DNA from: Paraspadella gotoi
Taxonomy: Eukaryota > Chaetognatha
DNA length: 64,000 nt
Reading direction: 5' to 3'
Assembly (NCBI GenBank): GCA_051294375.1
Contig: CM119263.1
Span: forward strand, 6,487,645 to 6,551,644
Shown here piece after piece: positions 1 through 14,500 of the stretch (positions are counted from its first letter, which is position 1; every line of letters begins with the position of its first letter). The translations under genes were made by a program, and so were the position numbers. The notes below the pieces were generated by a model, which ran no database searches, had not been told where the DNA came from, and saw nothing but the letters and a program-made list of their open reading frames with translations.

Positions 1-171
1 ATCGAGCGAGTTGCATTATGATGGATGAAAGGCGCGCCTACTCTCAGCATCAAAGAAATTTTGATTCCATCGCCAGTTGCGCCTGACTCTGAAAAAAAAA
101 ATAAGGAAAAAGACAAATATAAAAAGCGAGGGAGTGAGGTTTTGGGGGTGAGGCGGCCTCCATTTCTCTAG

Positions 172-215
<44 letters not shown>

Positions 216-955
216 TTCCCCTCCCCTTCCTCACTCTTCTTATAATTCATTCGTGTCGCGCGATGTTTGCTCTTAACGCTTTGTTTTTCGTCGTCAACGT
301 CACGTTATTTTACTGCACGTCACAACGCCGCCACGGCGTGACTCCACGACGCTCGACATCCATTCGCCACCGGCGACGTCGCAAAAGCATTTCAACAAAA
401 AAGAAAAAGAAAAAATACAAAAAAAAACGTTTTTTTGTCATCGCGGATATTAAAAAAGTATGGACGACAAAAGGCTATTTTCGAGTACATAAGTTTTTTG
501 TAATTATACTCCGTTCAAACAAAATAACGGGGATACGTCATGAATTATTCCTCTCTCCTTTCTTGATCGACTGGGAATAAATTTGTCAGACGATAAACGG
601 AAAATATGGGTGTCGCGCCTCTCGCGCTTTAGGAAATTTGTCGAGGGATGAACAGGAAATATGTGCTCGTGTCAAACGCTCTTTTAATAAATTCATACGT
701 CGTAGAAAGAATACGTGGTAAAAAAAGGGAGAGAGATTCTCTTTAATTTGGTCGATTTGGTGGCGGGGAGAGTATAGCGTTGGGAGGGGGGGAGGCGTTG
801 GTTTGTAATGCGTGTGAAAGTTGCCGTTGGTCGAACATTGGAACACAATGGAAATAATGGAAGTGAGAAGGAGGGGATTTGAGAGATGAATGGAATCATA
901 AAGGAATAAGAAAAGGGTCGATGTAGGATATTGGAAGAGGAGAGACCGAGAGTTT

Positions 956-1010
<55 letters not shown>

Positions 1011-1344
1011 CCACGAAGAATGGATTGGAAAAATTGAAAGCTCGGCTAATTACCGAGAAGGGAAATACGAGGGGAGGGGGGGGGGCCGGGGCAGAGAGAG
1101 AGAAAAATGTTGCCCCCTCCAAGACTCGAGAGGAGAAAAAATATACAAAAGAACCGTAAAGAGAAGAAAAAAGCAGAAACTCGACTACTCGACTCCATTT
1201 CTTCGATTTCTATGCGAAAAAATGTGGAAAAATGATATGGAAACGAAAAAGAAAAAAAAAAAAAATTTGGTCGTAGGGCGGACCAGCCTGAAATTTTGTC
1301 TCAAACCTGTGTTTTAAAAATTCCAGAGGTGAGCAAAGTTTCAG
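1..1344. other. Non-coding flank with two (CT)n tracts
   Basis: I see no supportable exon here. The stretch holds perfect (CT)n runs at about 174-211 and 961-1008 and A-rich low-complexity DNA. The small open frames are microsatellite translations (Arg-Glu or Leu-Ser strings). The first polycystin exon in the window (1345) needs an upstream exon ending after codon position 1, so this is probably intron of that gene. Confidence 0.5.
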
Positions 1345-3635
1345 GTGTGTTCGACCTCGGCGATTTCCTCGGCGATTTTCTCTCGTCTCAGCGCCCCGAA
1401 TCTCGCGTGAACATTAAATTGTAAATATATTTTTTGTTGTTTTTTTTTCGGTAATCGTATATGATGAAAGTCTACAAAATTAATTTGGGCGTAAAAAGTG
1501 CATTATTCAGTCGTATTATTGATTAAGATCTTTATTCAAAATTTTCTTTTTCTCTGGCTCTATTTTTTTTATCACTCTTTTTTGTATCCGCAGGGAAAAA
1601 GATCCTCCGACGCCGACAAAATACATCAAGAAATGGGTCTTTGACCGGAAGAGCGAACGGCTCGATCTATTCCTGGACTCCTTCTTCAATGGCAAGTACC
1701 TCCATTACCTTTTTCTTTTTTCGTCCATTTTCATCCAGTTAAATTGTTAGAATAATATTATAACCATTTTGAGGAACGAACGCTCGTAAATTTTGCTTTT
1801 TCTGTCCGATTGTTTTTCTACTTAAAGTGATCCAAAACATAACAGATTATCGTTGTTGTCTCCGTTGCCATGTGTTTCTCAATGTCCCTATTTCCCCTCT
1901 TCTCCTTCTATTTTGCCTTATCCGGTATCGCTACAGTTCTCCTTTTGCCGATATCTCACGCATTTTGCCCTCATGTCTCTTTCTCTATCTCTCCTTCTCG
2001 CCGCGTATTTTTCACTTTAATGCCGCGTCTCTTTCCCTCTCGCCTTTTTTTCTCTTCTCGCCGTCACTCTCTCTCTCTCTCACCGCGTGTTCCTCCACTC
2101 CATGGTCCCTCATTCTCTCTCCCTATGACATAGAGAGATGGGCTATGTTTTTTAACTTTCACGTCGTGTGACCTCTTTCGTCGTCTCTGCGGCATGACAG
2201 CCCACGCGTCTGGCGTGCAACGTTGCTCTGCGGCCCGGGTACACGCTCCTCCACGCCTCGCCGATTCCCGCTTCATCTTCTTTAATACTATTTACGCCTC
2301 GGTTGCTTTTAGCGTTTTCCACCTTCGAAGCCTCGCCGCTCGTCTCTTTCCCTCGCTCCTATCTTCTCTCTCCGCTTTCCTATATTTTTTCTTTCTCTTT
2401 CGTTCTCCTCAATCTCCCCCGTTTTCGTTCTCCTCTCTGCCCTTTCGTTCTCCTCTTATTCCCGATTCTCAATTATCCTTTTACTCAACCGTTGTACGGC
2501 ACTTACCAATTTTTTTCTCTCCTACTATTCCCCTCTGTCAAACGTTGGTCTCATCCCCCGTAATTTTCTCTGCTCCTTCTCGCGTATCCACGTTACAGAG
2601 TCTCTCTCTCTTTTTCTCTCTCTCTCTCTCTCGCACATCTGTTGGAGCATGTCCCTTAACTCGTTTCTTTTGTGTTCTACCTTCATTCATCACATGCGAT
2701 TCTAGCGTCCGCGCTGCCTGGCCGGAGCATACGTACGCCGACGCTATGCAAATGCGGGAATACTTAGCTTAAAAGTCCCCCATGAAAAAAAATGAGGCAA
2801 AAAAATTAAAAAGAAGAAAAAAATTGTGACAATGGTCTCTCTCTCCCCTCTCTGCTCGCGGTGAGCGTGAAAGCGGTAACCGACGCTCCCCTACTCTTTT
2901 AGACTAATAAATACGGTCTTTTTTTCCCGCGGACTCTCGTCCCAGCTCTCGCTTTCGATTGCTTGTCACATGTGATGGAGACCAATATAACCCTTTTGTG
3001 AACAACGGATCCGTTGTTTAAGCCAATGTGCTGTACTATCCGACGCACGTATCAGGAACATTCAGTCAGATACGTAACCCCACTGGTGCATATTTGTAAT
3101 AATCATTAATGGCAAAAGTTAAAAAGTTCACAGATGAGCTTTCAATTCCTTATATTGAAACTATTTTCAATATTGGTTGTTTTTTTTTTCGCTCATTTTG
3201 CATAAAGGAGAGTGACCCGTTTTTCTCTATTTGTGGAAACTCGACCCCATTTTTTGTTAGTCCTGGTGGTGGTTGATCACAGCCGAGGCTGATGTGGCCC
3301 TTTTTGCCATCTGGAAATCCGACCTATCGTTTTTTTCCAACTCCTTTTTTAGAGAGAGAGAGGGAAAAAAAGGAAAGAAAAACTGTCACTCGCCCGCCGG
3401 TTCGATGGCCGGGCACGGACGAGAGAGAGATTCTTTTATGCCTTGTCCGCTCTCGGCGTAGTTCGATGAAAAGGAAATCGCGAGCCTTTTAACCAACGGA
3501 CCGACCTTTCCAGTTTCCTCGAACCTATATTTTTTTTGTGAGTCGCCCCTCTGCCCCTTCTCTCTTGCCGCGTCGATGACATTAGAGATAAGGAATCTCT
3601 CTCTCTCTCTTGGTTCTCCGCCGTCGTCGCTTCCA

Positions 3636-3693
<58 letters not shown>

Positions 3694-5055
3694 CAGCTAA
3701 ACCGTGGTCCTCTCTTTTCCTCTTCGAGTTAAGATCTTTATCTCTTTATTCCTTCCTCCCCCCTCCGCTTTGCCACCCTCGCCCCTCCCACCGCGTTTTC
3801 CGCATCTCGATCGTCGTGAGGGAAATTTCCTCTCTTTCGGGTCTTGTCGACGCCGGGATTTTGTAATGGCGGAGTAAATGGATGATGGGCGTAAACAAAG
3901 GCCTTGACGTCTTTGGCAGGAAACAGGGTGAGGAGATTTTTTTTTCCGGACGGGCGCGCTTTGGTTGGCGAGGCGTGGGCGTTGACGGGAAGGTGGGGGG
4001 TGTGGATGGGGAATAATCGATAAAGGAGGGTGAAATAGGGACTCGAAATGGGGCCGGCGGCGCCACTCCCCCCCGACGTCATCAAACCGGCGCGCTCAGA
4101 AGGGAGAACGTAACTGGATTTGGGCGCGCGACACTTGATGCAGACGTGACGCGCTTTGGGAAGGCTTAGATCGAAAGGACCCCGAAATTTTTTGACGAAT
4201 AAAAAGCGCGAAAATATGGACGGTTTCCAACTGGTGCCTCTTTCCGTTTTAGAGGCCCCGCCAGCTTTCATTTCCCAATATCAATCTGAGATTCGTGAAT
4301 TTTTAGTTTCCTCACCCCCTTTTTTTGTCTTTGTTGTCGCCTCGGCTCATGCAAATATCGACCCGTCTGGCTCGGGAAGCCTTGAATCCAAAATGGGGGG
4401 GGGGAAATTCAAAGACAAAGCGTTTAATATTTATTAGATCTCGAGCGTGGTTAGCATATTGTTTTCTGGAACTGTATTTAAAATGAAATAATTCGGTTCT
4501 TTTTTGTGTCTGTCTGAAAAGTTTCTCTTCGAGGCTGCCATTCGCTAATCCTGTTAGCGTTTTCGCCGGGCAAAAGCAAATTTCGTTCACTCCGTGCTAT
4601 AACGAGTTTTTTCGGTTTAAGATGACTTTAATTAAGCTCTCACTTTCCTTTTCTTAAGTTAAGCACAGGAAAAGACTTACAAAAAAAAATACATTTACAT
4701 AATATATATCTTTTGCCTATTTTTTTTATTTTCTCTCAACATGAGATTTTTAACATCTTCCCCTTCCTTCTTGCATGCCTCCTTTTCTCCCGCATCCACC
4801 TCCTCTCAGCCTAAAAGCGAAAATATGTTTTTGGTCTCGCAGAGACGGGAATCCATTATCTGGCGATAGCGGACGCCACCTTCAATTCCGGACGCCCACG
4901 GAAAGATGAGATCAGGGAGCGACATTACGAGGTTGACGCGTGGTGGACCCGCTGCTTGGAGTGGGGCGTCGACAATGGGTGGTCCTCGGGAACCTGTCAA
5001 ACTCTTAACACCACCACCATACGGTCTGCTCATTGCAGGTAAGAGAGTGCCTTTT

Positions 5056-5124
<69 letters not shown>

Positions 5125-8100
5125 TTACCTCCTCCCCTCTTCGTTCTCTCGCCCAGCTTAGAGAGCCGATCCGACATAATGGAATTCATGAAAATATTCA
5201 TTGTTTTCTTCCTCGTTAATTCATCCGTGAATAACGATCGTCACGGAGAATATTTTTTTCAATTTTTTCCCCCCCTATCTATAAATAAAAAAGATTCCTG
5301 TCGCGCTCTTTCGATTAAAAAAGGTTCCCTTCCGTCTTTTTTCCTTTCAGTATCGGTCAGAGTTATAAACGTTATACTCTTTAATGGATAAATTAAAATA
5401 AAAAAGGTTTAGCGATTATAGACCGTCCATCCCCCGGCTTCGTACGATCGTTTTTTGCGATCAACGGAGCGATAATCTTGTCAAACAACCTTCCTTGTTC
5501 TCGCTATCAATTTCCACACATTTCCCATCTATGGTCACGTCCCCGCCATATCCATTCCTCCGTGCCCGTTACCCATGAGCTTTCTTATCTATCGATCTCT
5601 ATCTTCCCCTTTCCCTCCTTTTCCCTCTCTCTCCCTCAGCATTTTATCTTTCTTATTACACCCTCATTCCTCCCTATTCGATCGTCCAAGTGCTGTTCGC
5701 ATGTAATCTGACCAAACAACTTTTCTCATTTTTCCTCTTTTGTAATGAATTTGGTACAAGCAAATAAATATAGTGGTTTAAGCCTTAAATTAAGGCCATT
5801 ATCACTCTTACAAGATAATGACATAACAGAATATCTGGTTTCTCTATGAATGAAGTGGTATAATATTTCAACGAATGTTTCAATTGTATAAAAGAACCAC
5901 TCCCTTTATTACGATCCGTGTAAAAAAAATGAGGGCACTCTTAAATCTTAGATTACGCGCGTTCCATGTATATATTTAAAAAAAATTTAAATGGTAAATA
6001 TAGATTTAAAAAAAAAAGAATTTAAATGTGTAAGTTAAAAGAAAATCAGTCCAGCTATTCAAGAGCTACAGCCCCCGGAAAAAAAAATGGGGAGAATAAA
6101 CTATTTTTGAAAATCTGCAGAAAACATATGATGGCATTCAGCCTTAATTTTTAGGCGTTGTATTCATGCATCTTAATAAATTAGGAAATGTGGATTTTTG
6201 GAAGAATAATCCATACGAGTAAGCTAAAAAAAATTGGGTCAAGTCATTTAAGAGCTATAATACCCTAAACACAAGAAGTTAAATATATATTAATTTTATT
6301 TCCTTCTAAATAATTTTCATAATAAAGGAATCTAATAAAATTTATATGCGTAATGTTTTAGGGCATCCTCTTTTTTTTTTTTTTTTTGCACTTTATGAAA
6401 TTGGTAATATGGATATTCAATCGTTTGGCCGCTCTATTTCTTTTCGCCGTGGCCTCGAGCTCGTCAGTCTTTTCACTTCCCTTATTTTATTTTATCCGAA
6501 TTACCACCTCGCAAATTTTTTTTTTTTTCTATAACATTTTTTTTCCTGCCTTCTCTTGTCAATGTTCGCTAGTCGGCCTTGCCCAGCCGCCTCTTATCTA
6601 TTCATCTTCTCTTCCTCGTCTAACCGCTCCCGCTTTTTCCATCTCTCGTATGAAAATCGCCCGGCTGCTTATCTGTCGTATTGAACTTTTCTCTTTCTCC
6701 CTTCTTCTCCCTCCTCTAACTGCGAACAACTATTCAATTTACATACCGTCTATCATTTTCTCCTTCTCCGTCTTGTCCTATGAGTTTGTATTTTTGTGCT
6801 GATTCATCTCTGCCCGTCGTCGGAGTAGAACGTATCCTAAGTCCTCACCCCGGATCATCCCATTCACCATACCCGGGCTTTTCCCTTTATCGTTCGAATC
6901 GATTCTCCGTTGTTACACTAATGAAAAGGATTCTTATGTTTCTCTCTCTCTCTCCCCTTTCCTCCCTACCTCTCCCCCAGATGCGAACGCCCCTCGTCGG
7001 TGTACGGCTCGTCCTCTCTACCCGTACGCGTGCTGCGCGACGACGTCGTCTCTCTCGACGTCAACGTCTTCTTCCCGACGTCGAACCACGCCATCCCCGC
7101 CGCCCTCTCCCTCCTCCTCTTCGTCGCCCTCTTCGTCTTCGCCTTCGCCTGGCGCGCCGACGTCGCCGACGACGTCAAAACCCAAGTTATTTACTTGCCG
7201 GTGAGGCGAGACGGGGAGGATGGGGGGGGAAGTGGGTAAGAGGTGCTGGAGGGTGGTGGGCGATTATTAGACGTGAGGCCCCGCCGTTTCGAAGGTTCAT
7301 GAGGCGAAATGAGTTGTAAGCGAAAAGATTTAAAATGTCTAAAGATGAAGAAGCAGAGGCGAAAGAGAAATGTATCTGACGAGAAAGTCGATGGCGATAA
7401 TAAAACCCAGAAACATAAAAAGTAAGGGAGCGTAAGTGGTGATTGGAAACCGTCGATAAAGATCTTTAATTAACGGAAATCATTCTTTTACCATCGCCTC
7501 TCCTCTCTCTGCTTAGGACAACGATCCCTCGCACCTCCAAGCCTATCAGATCACGGTGGAGACGGGGTTTCGCCGCGGCGCCGGCACCACCTCCCGCGTC
7601 TCGATCGTGCTGCACGGCGCGGACGGCATGTCGGAGACGCGCGAGCTCGTCGCCTTCCATTCGGGCGCCGCCAGCGCGCGCCATCCCGAAGCCAAGGCTT
7701 ACCAGCGCGTGATTCGGCAGAGCGCGCGGCGGCTCTTCGCGCGCAACTCGAGGGACACATTCGTTATCACGTGAGTCGGAGAGAGAGAGAGAGAGTGAGT
7801 GAGATAGAGGTGGAGAGAGAGTGAGTGGAGCCTGGTGGCGTGGGGAAAGTGGTCGGAAATTGAAGCTAAAAAAAGGTGATTAGATTCGTCGAGATGGATG
7901 CGTCGAGAGCCGCGTTCGTCGGCCGGGAGGGTATAATTCCTTCTCCGTGTCGGGGTCTCGGCGAGGCCATTCTTATTCACCGCTCGCTCTTGCAGTTTTT
8001 TTTTTATTCTTTTTCTTTTGTAATGGCTTTCTTCTCTCATTCGTCCATATAGGTTTTTTTTTCTCTTTCTATATGTGCGCGAGTGTGTCGCCGTTAGGAT

Positions 8101-8318
8101 TTCTTTTTTCTCACTTCGCCATCTCCCGAGTTTTTTTTTCCTTCTACGATTTTTATTTTTATCTTCTCGGCTTCACCTTCGTTCCACAGATTTTAACCCC
8201 GAACATAATTTTCTCTCTCTCGGCGTACGGCGTCATTTTTTTTATTCCTGTAGTTTCTTATCCTCTTGTTCATCTTTTCAAGATTTGAAAAGATTAAGCA
8301 AGGGAGGAAGTGAAGTAA

Positions 8319-8367
<49 letters not shown>

Positions 8368-11300
8368 TTAAACTCACGGGCTTCGACACCGGAAATTTGT
8401 TCGTTCTCATGCGCCGCGTTAGCGCTTTGTGATTCTCGTTGGGTTTCGCAATTTCTGCCAGAATGAATTAGTCATAGAAAAAATTTGCCGCGAGACAAAT
8501 AAGCTTCGTCGTCTCAACGAAAAAAGAAGAAAAAAGTAGGAGTGAATGGAACCGCTCTAACGCTCTCTCTCTTTTTTAACAGTTTATAGTTTGAACACGA
8601 ATTGGTCGAATTGGTCCACCTTATCTATCCTGTCATCCGACTCCCCCTCCCCCTTTTTCCCTGCTTGAAATTTTTTCCTCTTTTTCGACTGGGAAATTGG
8701 AATGCCCAGATAGATCTGGGTTTGATGGATCTATGCCAATGGATTCTTTTGATCTGGGGGATGTTAGTGACAGATGGAATTGAATATCAGTTCCTTTAGG
8801 ATTTCCCTCTTTTCGCTCCTCGGAATTCAACCCCCCCCTTCCACAAGTACGTGGATCGAATTCTTTTTTTCAAAATCTTTTCCGATTTTTAGATTTTTAT
8901 TGAGCGGAAGCTGGAAAAACCACAAAATCTCTCCTTGCTTGGCAGTCTTCTTTTTATCTTTCACTATTTTTTGTACGTAATTTTTTTTTCTCATGGGCCT
9001 TGAAATTAAATAGAATATTCCTATAATTTTAAACAACTTATTCTTATGAGTTTTAAGCAGTCGGGCTACGCTTTCTATAGAGCGGAAGCGTCTCTTAAAA
9101 GTAAAATCGTCCTTGAGAACGTTTTTATTATCGAGAATGAAATGATAAAACCGTTGGAGAGTGTCCCGCCTTCAATCTTTGATTTCCCACAGGAATACGG
9201 GCTGATTAGTTTCTCTTCTGCCCTTTAATTTGATTAGTTGCGCCGCCACCTGCTATGGATACGAATTGGAGAGAAAAATAGGGGGGAGCACCATTGTCGG
9301 CATTGTCGCAGTAAGACGGCAATGACGATTGCGTCCTCGTTAATTGATATTTATTATTTCGCGCTTTCCTCCAATCAAAAAAAGGGGGCGTCCAACGCAG
9401 AATTAAGAAACGAACAAAGCGATACCGTCCTTGTTTTCGATTTTCTTTCGCCACTAATAATGAGTTTCTACAGAAAAAACCTTTTTGCCCCCAACAAAGC
9501 CATTTTCTTGTTTGGAAGAAAGGGGGGAGGGGGGAAAAGCGAAAATGGTAGAGGAGGGTCGGCGTCTTTCCGACTCAATTCCTTTTCGCTCGAGCGAACT
9601 TTCTTGTGTTGGGGAGCGAATGAAGGGGTCGCCTGGGCGCGCTCCCTCGCTTGAGAGAACCGTAATTAAGTTTGGCAATTACCATCTTTAGGATTTAAAA
9701 TTGTCGTTCGACTTTTATGGCATTATATTGATTGACAGCCCACGAAAAGCTGAACAGAAAACGCTATTTATGTAAATCTGAAAAAAAAAGTTTTTGTTAA
9801 AAAAAAGACTGTTAAAAACAGTTAAGAATTAGTCAAAGTAATTTCAAAATGTTTCTTCCCACCCTCCCATATTCCATACAGCGTGCCAAAATCCCTGGGA
9901 CCAATATGGAAAGTTCAAGTATGGCACGACAACTCTGGAGCTTCGCCCTCGTGGTTCCTGTCCAGAATCGTCGTCGAGGATCTCACACTTCGGAGGACGA
10001 CGACGACGACGACAAGGACAACGACGACCTTCGTCGCCGACAAGTGGTTCGCCGTTGAGGAGGACGACGGAAAGGTGGAGCGAGAGATACTCGCCGCGGA
10101 GGGCCCCATCGACAAGAGGCTCGTCTTTAAGGCCAAATGTAAGAAATACGGAATGTTTGAGCAATTTGAGACAAATGAGTTAATTTATTAAAGAATTACG
10201 TAATAATAAGCGAGGAAATCTTTGAACCACGTTAATGATTATTAATTCACGTTATCTTTGTACTATGAACGATATTTTAAAACAACTCGAGACTCGAAAA
10301 ATTTCCTGTAGCGCGACTCGATAGAAATTCCTCGCCCTCATCCTCATTCTTCCCGCGTTTCGATTCTTCAGTTTGTCAATACTTGACCGACTTTCACCTC
10401 TGGGCTTCGATCGTGACGCGACCCTCCTATTCCCGGTTCACGCGTTGCCAGAGATGCGCCGTCTGCCTCGCTCTCTTGCTCGGCTACATGGCCCTCTCCG
10501 CTTTCTGGTGCTTTTATCGGGTAAGATGGCGATCGTCGCCGGACTGAGACCCACAAATTTCCAAAGAAAGCGCATTTCTGGTTTTTTTTTTTCTTCCCTC
10601 GGCTTTTTCTTTTCTTATTCCCGATATTTTGGAATTTCTCTTTGGTCCCCGATGCTCCTTTTTTTCGCCTGGAAAAATTTGCCCCATTTTCACTTTACTT
10701 CCCTTTTTTTCACTTTCCCCATGTCCCTAATTCTATTTCTCCGTCCAACCAGGAGGAAGAGTACCGCGGCGAGTTGGCGTTGCTTGACGTCTCGTGGCGG
10801 ACGGTGGCGGTGGGGTCTTTCGCCTCGCTCTCGCTCTTCGTCTTTCAACTCTTGGTCGTCGCCATTTTTCGACGAAGCAAAGTGAGAACCTTGAAAATTT
10901 TTAGTAGTTATATTTATATATGACGACGAATCCTACATCTTGCATCACGCCACGCCACAGTTTTTCCTTTAAAAATGAAAGAGAGAGCAATTCTTCTTTA
11001 ATCCCCCCTCATTATTTAGTGGATGAAGGCTTTTTTTCGATTATCGCTTAGAATCCCCTCCATCGATTCCTCTCCCGCGGAACAACGACCCTCTCGTTAT
11101 TAAGCCCTCTAACCTCCCCCCCTCTCCTGCCCCCAACTCTCCGAGGAAAACTATTTGTAGAGATTTTTCCCTCTTGCTTTAACGACCTCGCAAAGTCGCT
11201 TTCGATTTTAGTGACGTCTGTTTCCTCGCCAATCTCCCCCCCTCCCCCTTGTCGACCTTTGCACTTATTTTCTTCGGTTCCCTCCTCGTCCCTTACCATT

Positions 11301-11519
11301 TCGCTACGTTCTCTCTCTCACTCTCTCACACACATATCTTTTAGGTAAAGCGCTACCATGCGACCTCCGGCCCGTCGCCTCTTCGAAGAGTGGACCCAAG
11401 ATTGCCCACTTCCACCAGGTAATCCTATTTGTCGTTGCCGACAATTTTTTTCCCCATTTTTTTAAGCGTCGTCCCCGTCAGAAGGAAAAAGGCAGAAAGA
11501 GAAAAGAGGGAAGGGGGAG

Positions 11520-11551
<32 letters not shown>

Positions 11552-14500
11552 AAGAAGGAGAAGCCTTAATTGCGTCCGCGCCCAATTATTTCGACTGCGT
11601 TAGAAAAAGGGCTCAGACGACGTTTGTCTGCGCACATGCCGGGAAAGTGCGCGCGCGAGGAGAGAGAGAGAGAGAGAGAGAAGAGAGAGAGAGATTGTGT
11701 GTGATGGCGTGACGTAGGAAAAAGTTAGAAGCCAAAGAAAAGAAGCGAGAGTGAGCATGGATGGCGTTGGGGGGGGAGGGGGTGAGTGCGACGTTTTTCA
11801 AATTCAATTAGCCGCGTCGCTTCTTACTCGACTTGTATCGCTTCCTTCTCCTTTCTTATCTCCTCCCTTATTTCTTCCTCTCTTCTCCTTTTCCTTTCTT
11901 CTCTTCTCTTCCTTTCGCTCTCGGTTTCTGTTTTATCGGATTTTCTCAATTAGAACCGAGTTTTATTTGTTCGTAATGAATTTTTTATTCTTTCCTGTAT
12001 TGGCTCATTTTTACAAACTAAAAACAAAAAACCGATTTAGCCATATTTTTTAGTGCCACATTTTTAAAAATCGTTAGTTTTTCACCCTTTTTTTATTTAA
12101 TCTCCTCAAACGTTTATTTAATTATTCCTTTAGCGTCGCCACGGCCGCCAGCTCGGGAGAAGTCGACGACGACGACGACAGATCCTCTCGACTCGGTAAT
12201 CGGAGCGTCGACGGTCTAGTTGGCGGCGACGCCCCTGGCGACACGCAACTCATCGCGTATTCCGTCTTCGAGCAGGTGCGCCCTTCTTTACTAACTCCCC
12301 CTCTACCCCCCCCCCCCATTTTCCGCCCTTCTTTCCGGCCGATTTTCTCCTCTTTGACTTCGGTCATGAGCAGAATCATTAGTTTAGGATCCAACCATCC
12401 GTAACTTTTTTTTTATCCTTTTTCCTTTGCCCAATTTTTCTTTTACTTCGTCCCTTTTTTCTCATTTCCTTTTTCCCCCCTTGCCCATCTTTATTTTCCC
12501 CTATCCGCTTTCTCGCTTTCTCTCTCTCACACACGGTGATCAGACCCTTCAAACGTGGCAAACGCTCCAAGAATGGGCTCAGAGGGCGTGGGCCAAGCAC
12601 TATCCCCACCACGTCGACCCCGACGGCCGCGAGGTGGCGCAAGTTGTTAAACAAGTCGTGGGTCGCGGGCGGGTGAGAACCGAGGAGCCGACCCTCGGCC
12701 CGGAGACGGCTTTTTTTCCCCGCCCCCCCAAGTTTCCGGGGCCTGAAGATTACCCCTTCTCTGGTCATCCCCTGGAGCCGGAAATAACCGACATCGCGTT
12801 CCCCAGTCTGCGACCGAGCGCCGGTCTGCTGCCCTCTTCGGCGTCAATGGTGACAGCCCGTCCACCCCACTCATCCCCGCCGTCTGCCCGCGCCGATCGG
12901 CGGCGCCTCTTCCTTCCGCCCCAATGGCGCTGGGTGGCGTGGTTTCTCTGCGTCGCCGCTTCCGTCGCCGCCGCCTTTTTCACGGTCTCTCTCGGCGTTA
13001 AGTTTGGGCGGCGACGAGCTACGATTTGGCTTCAAGCCGTCTACTTCGCCTTCGTTCAGGTGAGCGAGTTACTCGTTTCGTGTATTTGGTTTTATTTTCG
13101 AGGTACAGTACCGATATTTATTCTTTTTATTTTAAATAAATATAAGAGGCATGTGTTTTTTTCCACACGAGTGTAATTTCAGCTCTCCGATCTTATGAAA
13201 TCTATAATTGTTTCCCTTTCTTTTTGGCTTTATGTAAAATTTGTACGACCAATATAAAATTATCCTTTCAATTAATAAATAAGTTATCTTGCCCATGACT
13301 ATGGAAAGTCTTTGGTGGTTTGAGGTCTCCATCATCACTCTTACAAGATGATGACATAGCAGGTCCCAGAAAGCTTTCAATCAAGACTCTGTCACAATTT
13401 CGTTTATAAACTGGCTTCAATGAAGTGGTATAATATTTCAAAGAATGTTTCATTTGTATGAAAAGACCACTCCCTTATATTGTTAAATGTCAGCTTTGAA
13501 CGCTTAACGTTTGAGTCTCTCCGTTTTATTATGCTCGTTTAGCCACGGCGCCATCGCTCGACCCCATTTTTTTTCCACTGCGCGCGCTCGATTTTTCACG
13601 ACAGCCTCGGTCCCGCCTCGGCGTTGGAGGCGGCGGCGAATTGAGAAGGCGTTTTAAGCTCGGCGACTTTGGTGAAAATGATTCGGCGATTATGCGGAAT
13701 GGAGCCTCGTTATCCGGGTCTCGAGACCGCGGGAGAGTGGGGGGGGGTTTCTGGGCTGAGAACGCAAGCCTTCGATTTCAATTCGTTGTGAGCCCTGTTG
13801 AAACTGGCGGAAGAACTTCTATTTGGGTACAACTTCTTGACTCTGAAGTGAGCTGGGAGGATCGAAATTGTCAGCTTTGATACTGAGCAAGTATGTTTAA
13901 TTATTTTCGAAGATGAATCTACAATAAAAATGTTCGTAAATATCGAAATTAATGTGGCCCTTCTAGCGAGCCATCGTATAGACTATAGAATCGAACCGAC
14001 CAGGCGGGCGAGACCGTGACGATATAAATTTTCGTCGGATGCTACGGCAGGCGGTGATTTAACCTTTTCCCCCCTTTCTTCCATAATGTTTTGGCCTTAG
14101 AAATCTCGGATACAAATTACCGCCTTCCTTCATATCCTGAAAGGAAGAGAACTGCTTTCATCGCGAAAATATGTACGCATATTTGACCCCTTCCACAATT
14201 TAAAAGCCCTTAAACTTTCCTCCGTATTTTCGTTTATAAGCACTGGTATCGTGCGATCCCAGAAGCATGAATAAAATTTTGAGAACGGGATTTCTCTTAA
14301 CCCAAAATTTGGATTTGGAAAGAAATATTGAGATATTAAAATAACAATATCGCTGTCTAATAATGAATGTTTTTTTTTCACAATATTGTTGATAGGCTAT
14401 ATAAAATAACATTTTGCATACTTTTATTATTTTTTTTTTTTCGTAATTTATAAATGAATATATGGTTGATTTTGACGTTCCTTCTTTCTCGTTTTCTCCT

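Larger units (their letters stand above)
4843..7200 (+). other. GAIN/GPS motif and TM1 of the polycystin (two exons)
   Basis: Exon 4843-5038 and exon 6981-7200 together encode the GPS region. The four GPS cysteines are present (CLEW, GTCQT and C-R-C). The residues that should be the His-Leu-Thr/Ser autocleavage triad read Arg-Pro-Ser (CRCERPSS). A hydrophobic helix (residues from about nt 7093 to 7150) follows as TM1, then the basic/acidic linker into the PLAT domain. Confidence 0.8.

Noticed and set aside
2194-2772. 192-codon open frame on the plus strand
   Set aside because: Pyrimidine-rich intron translated into Ser/Phe/Leu strings; no domain and no splice context.
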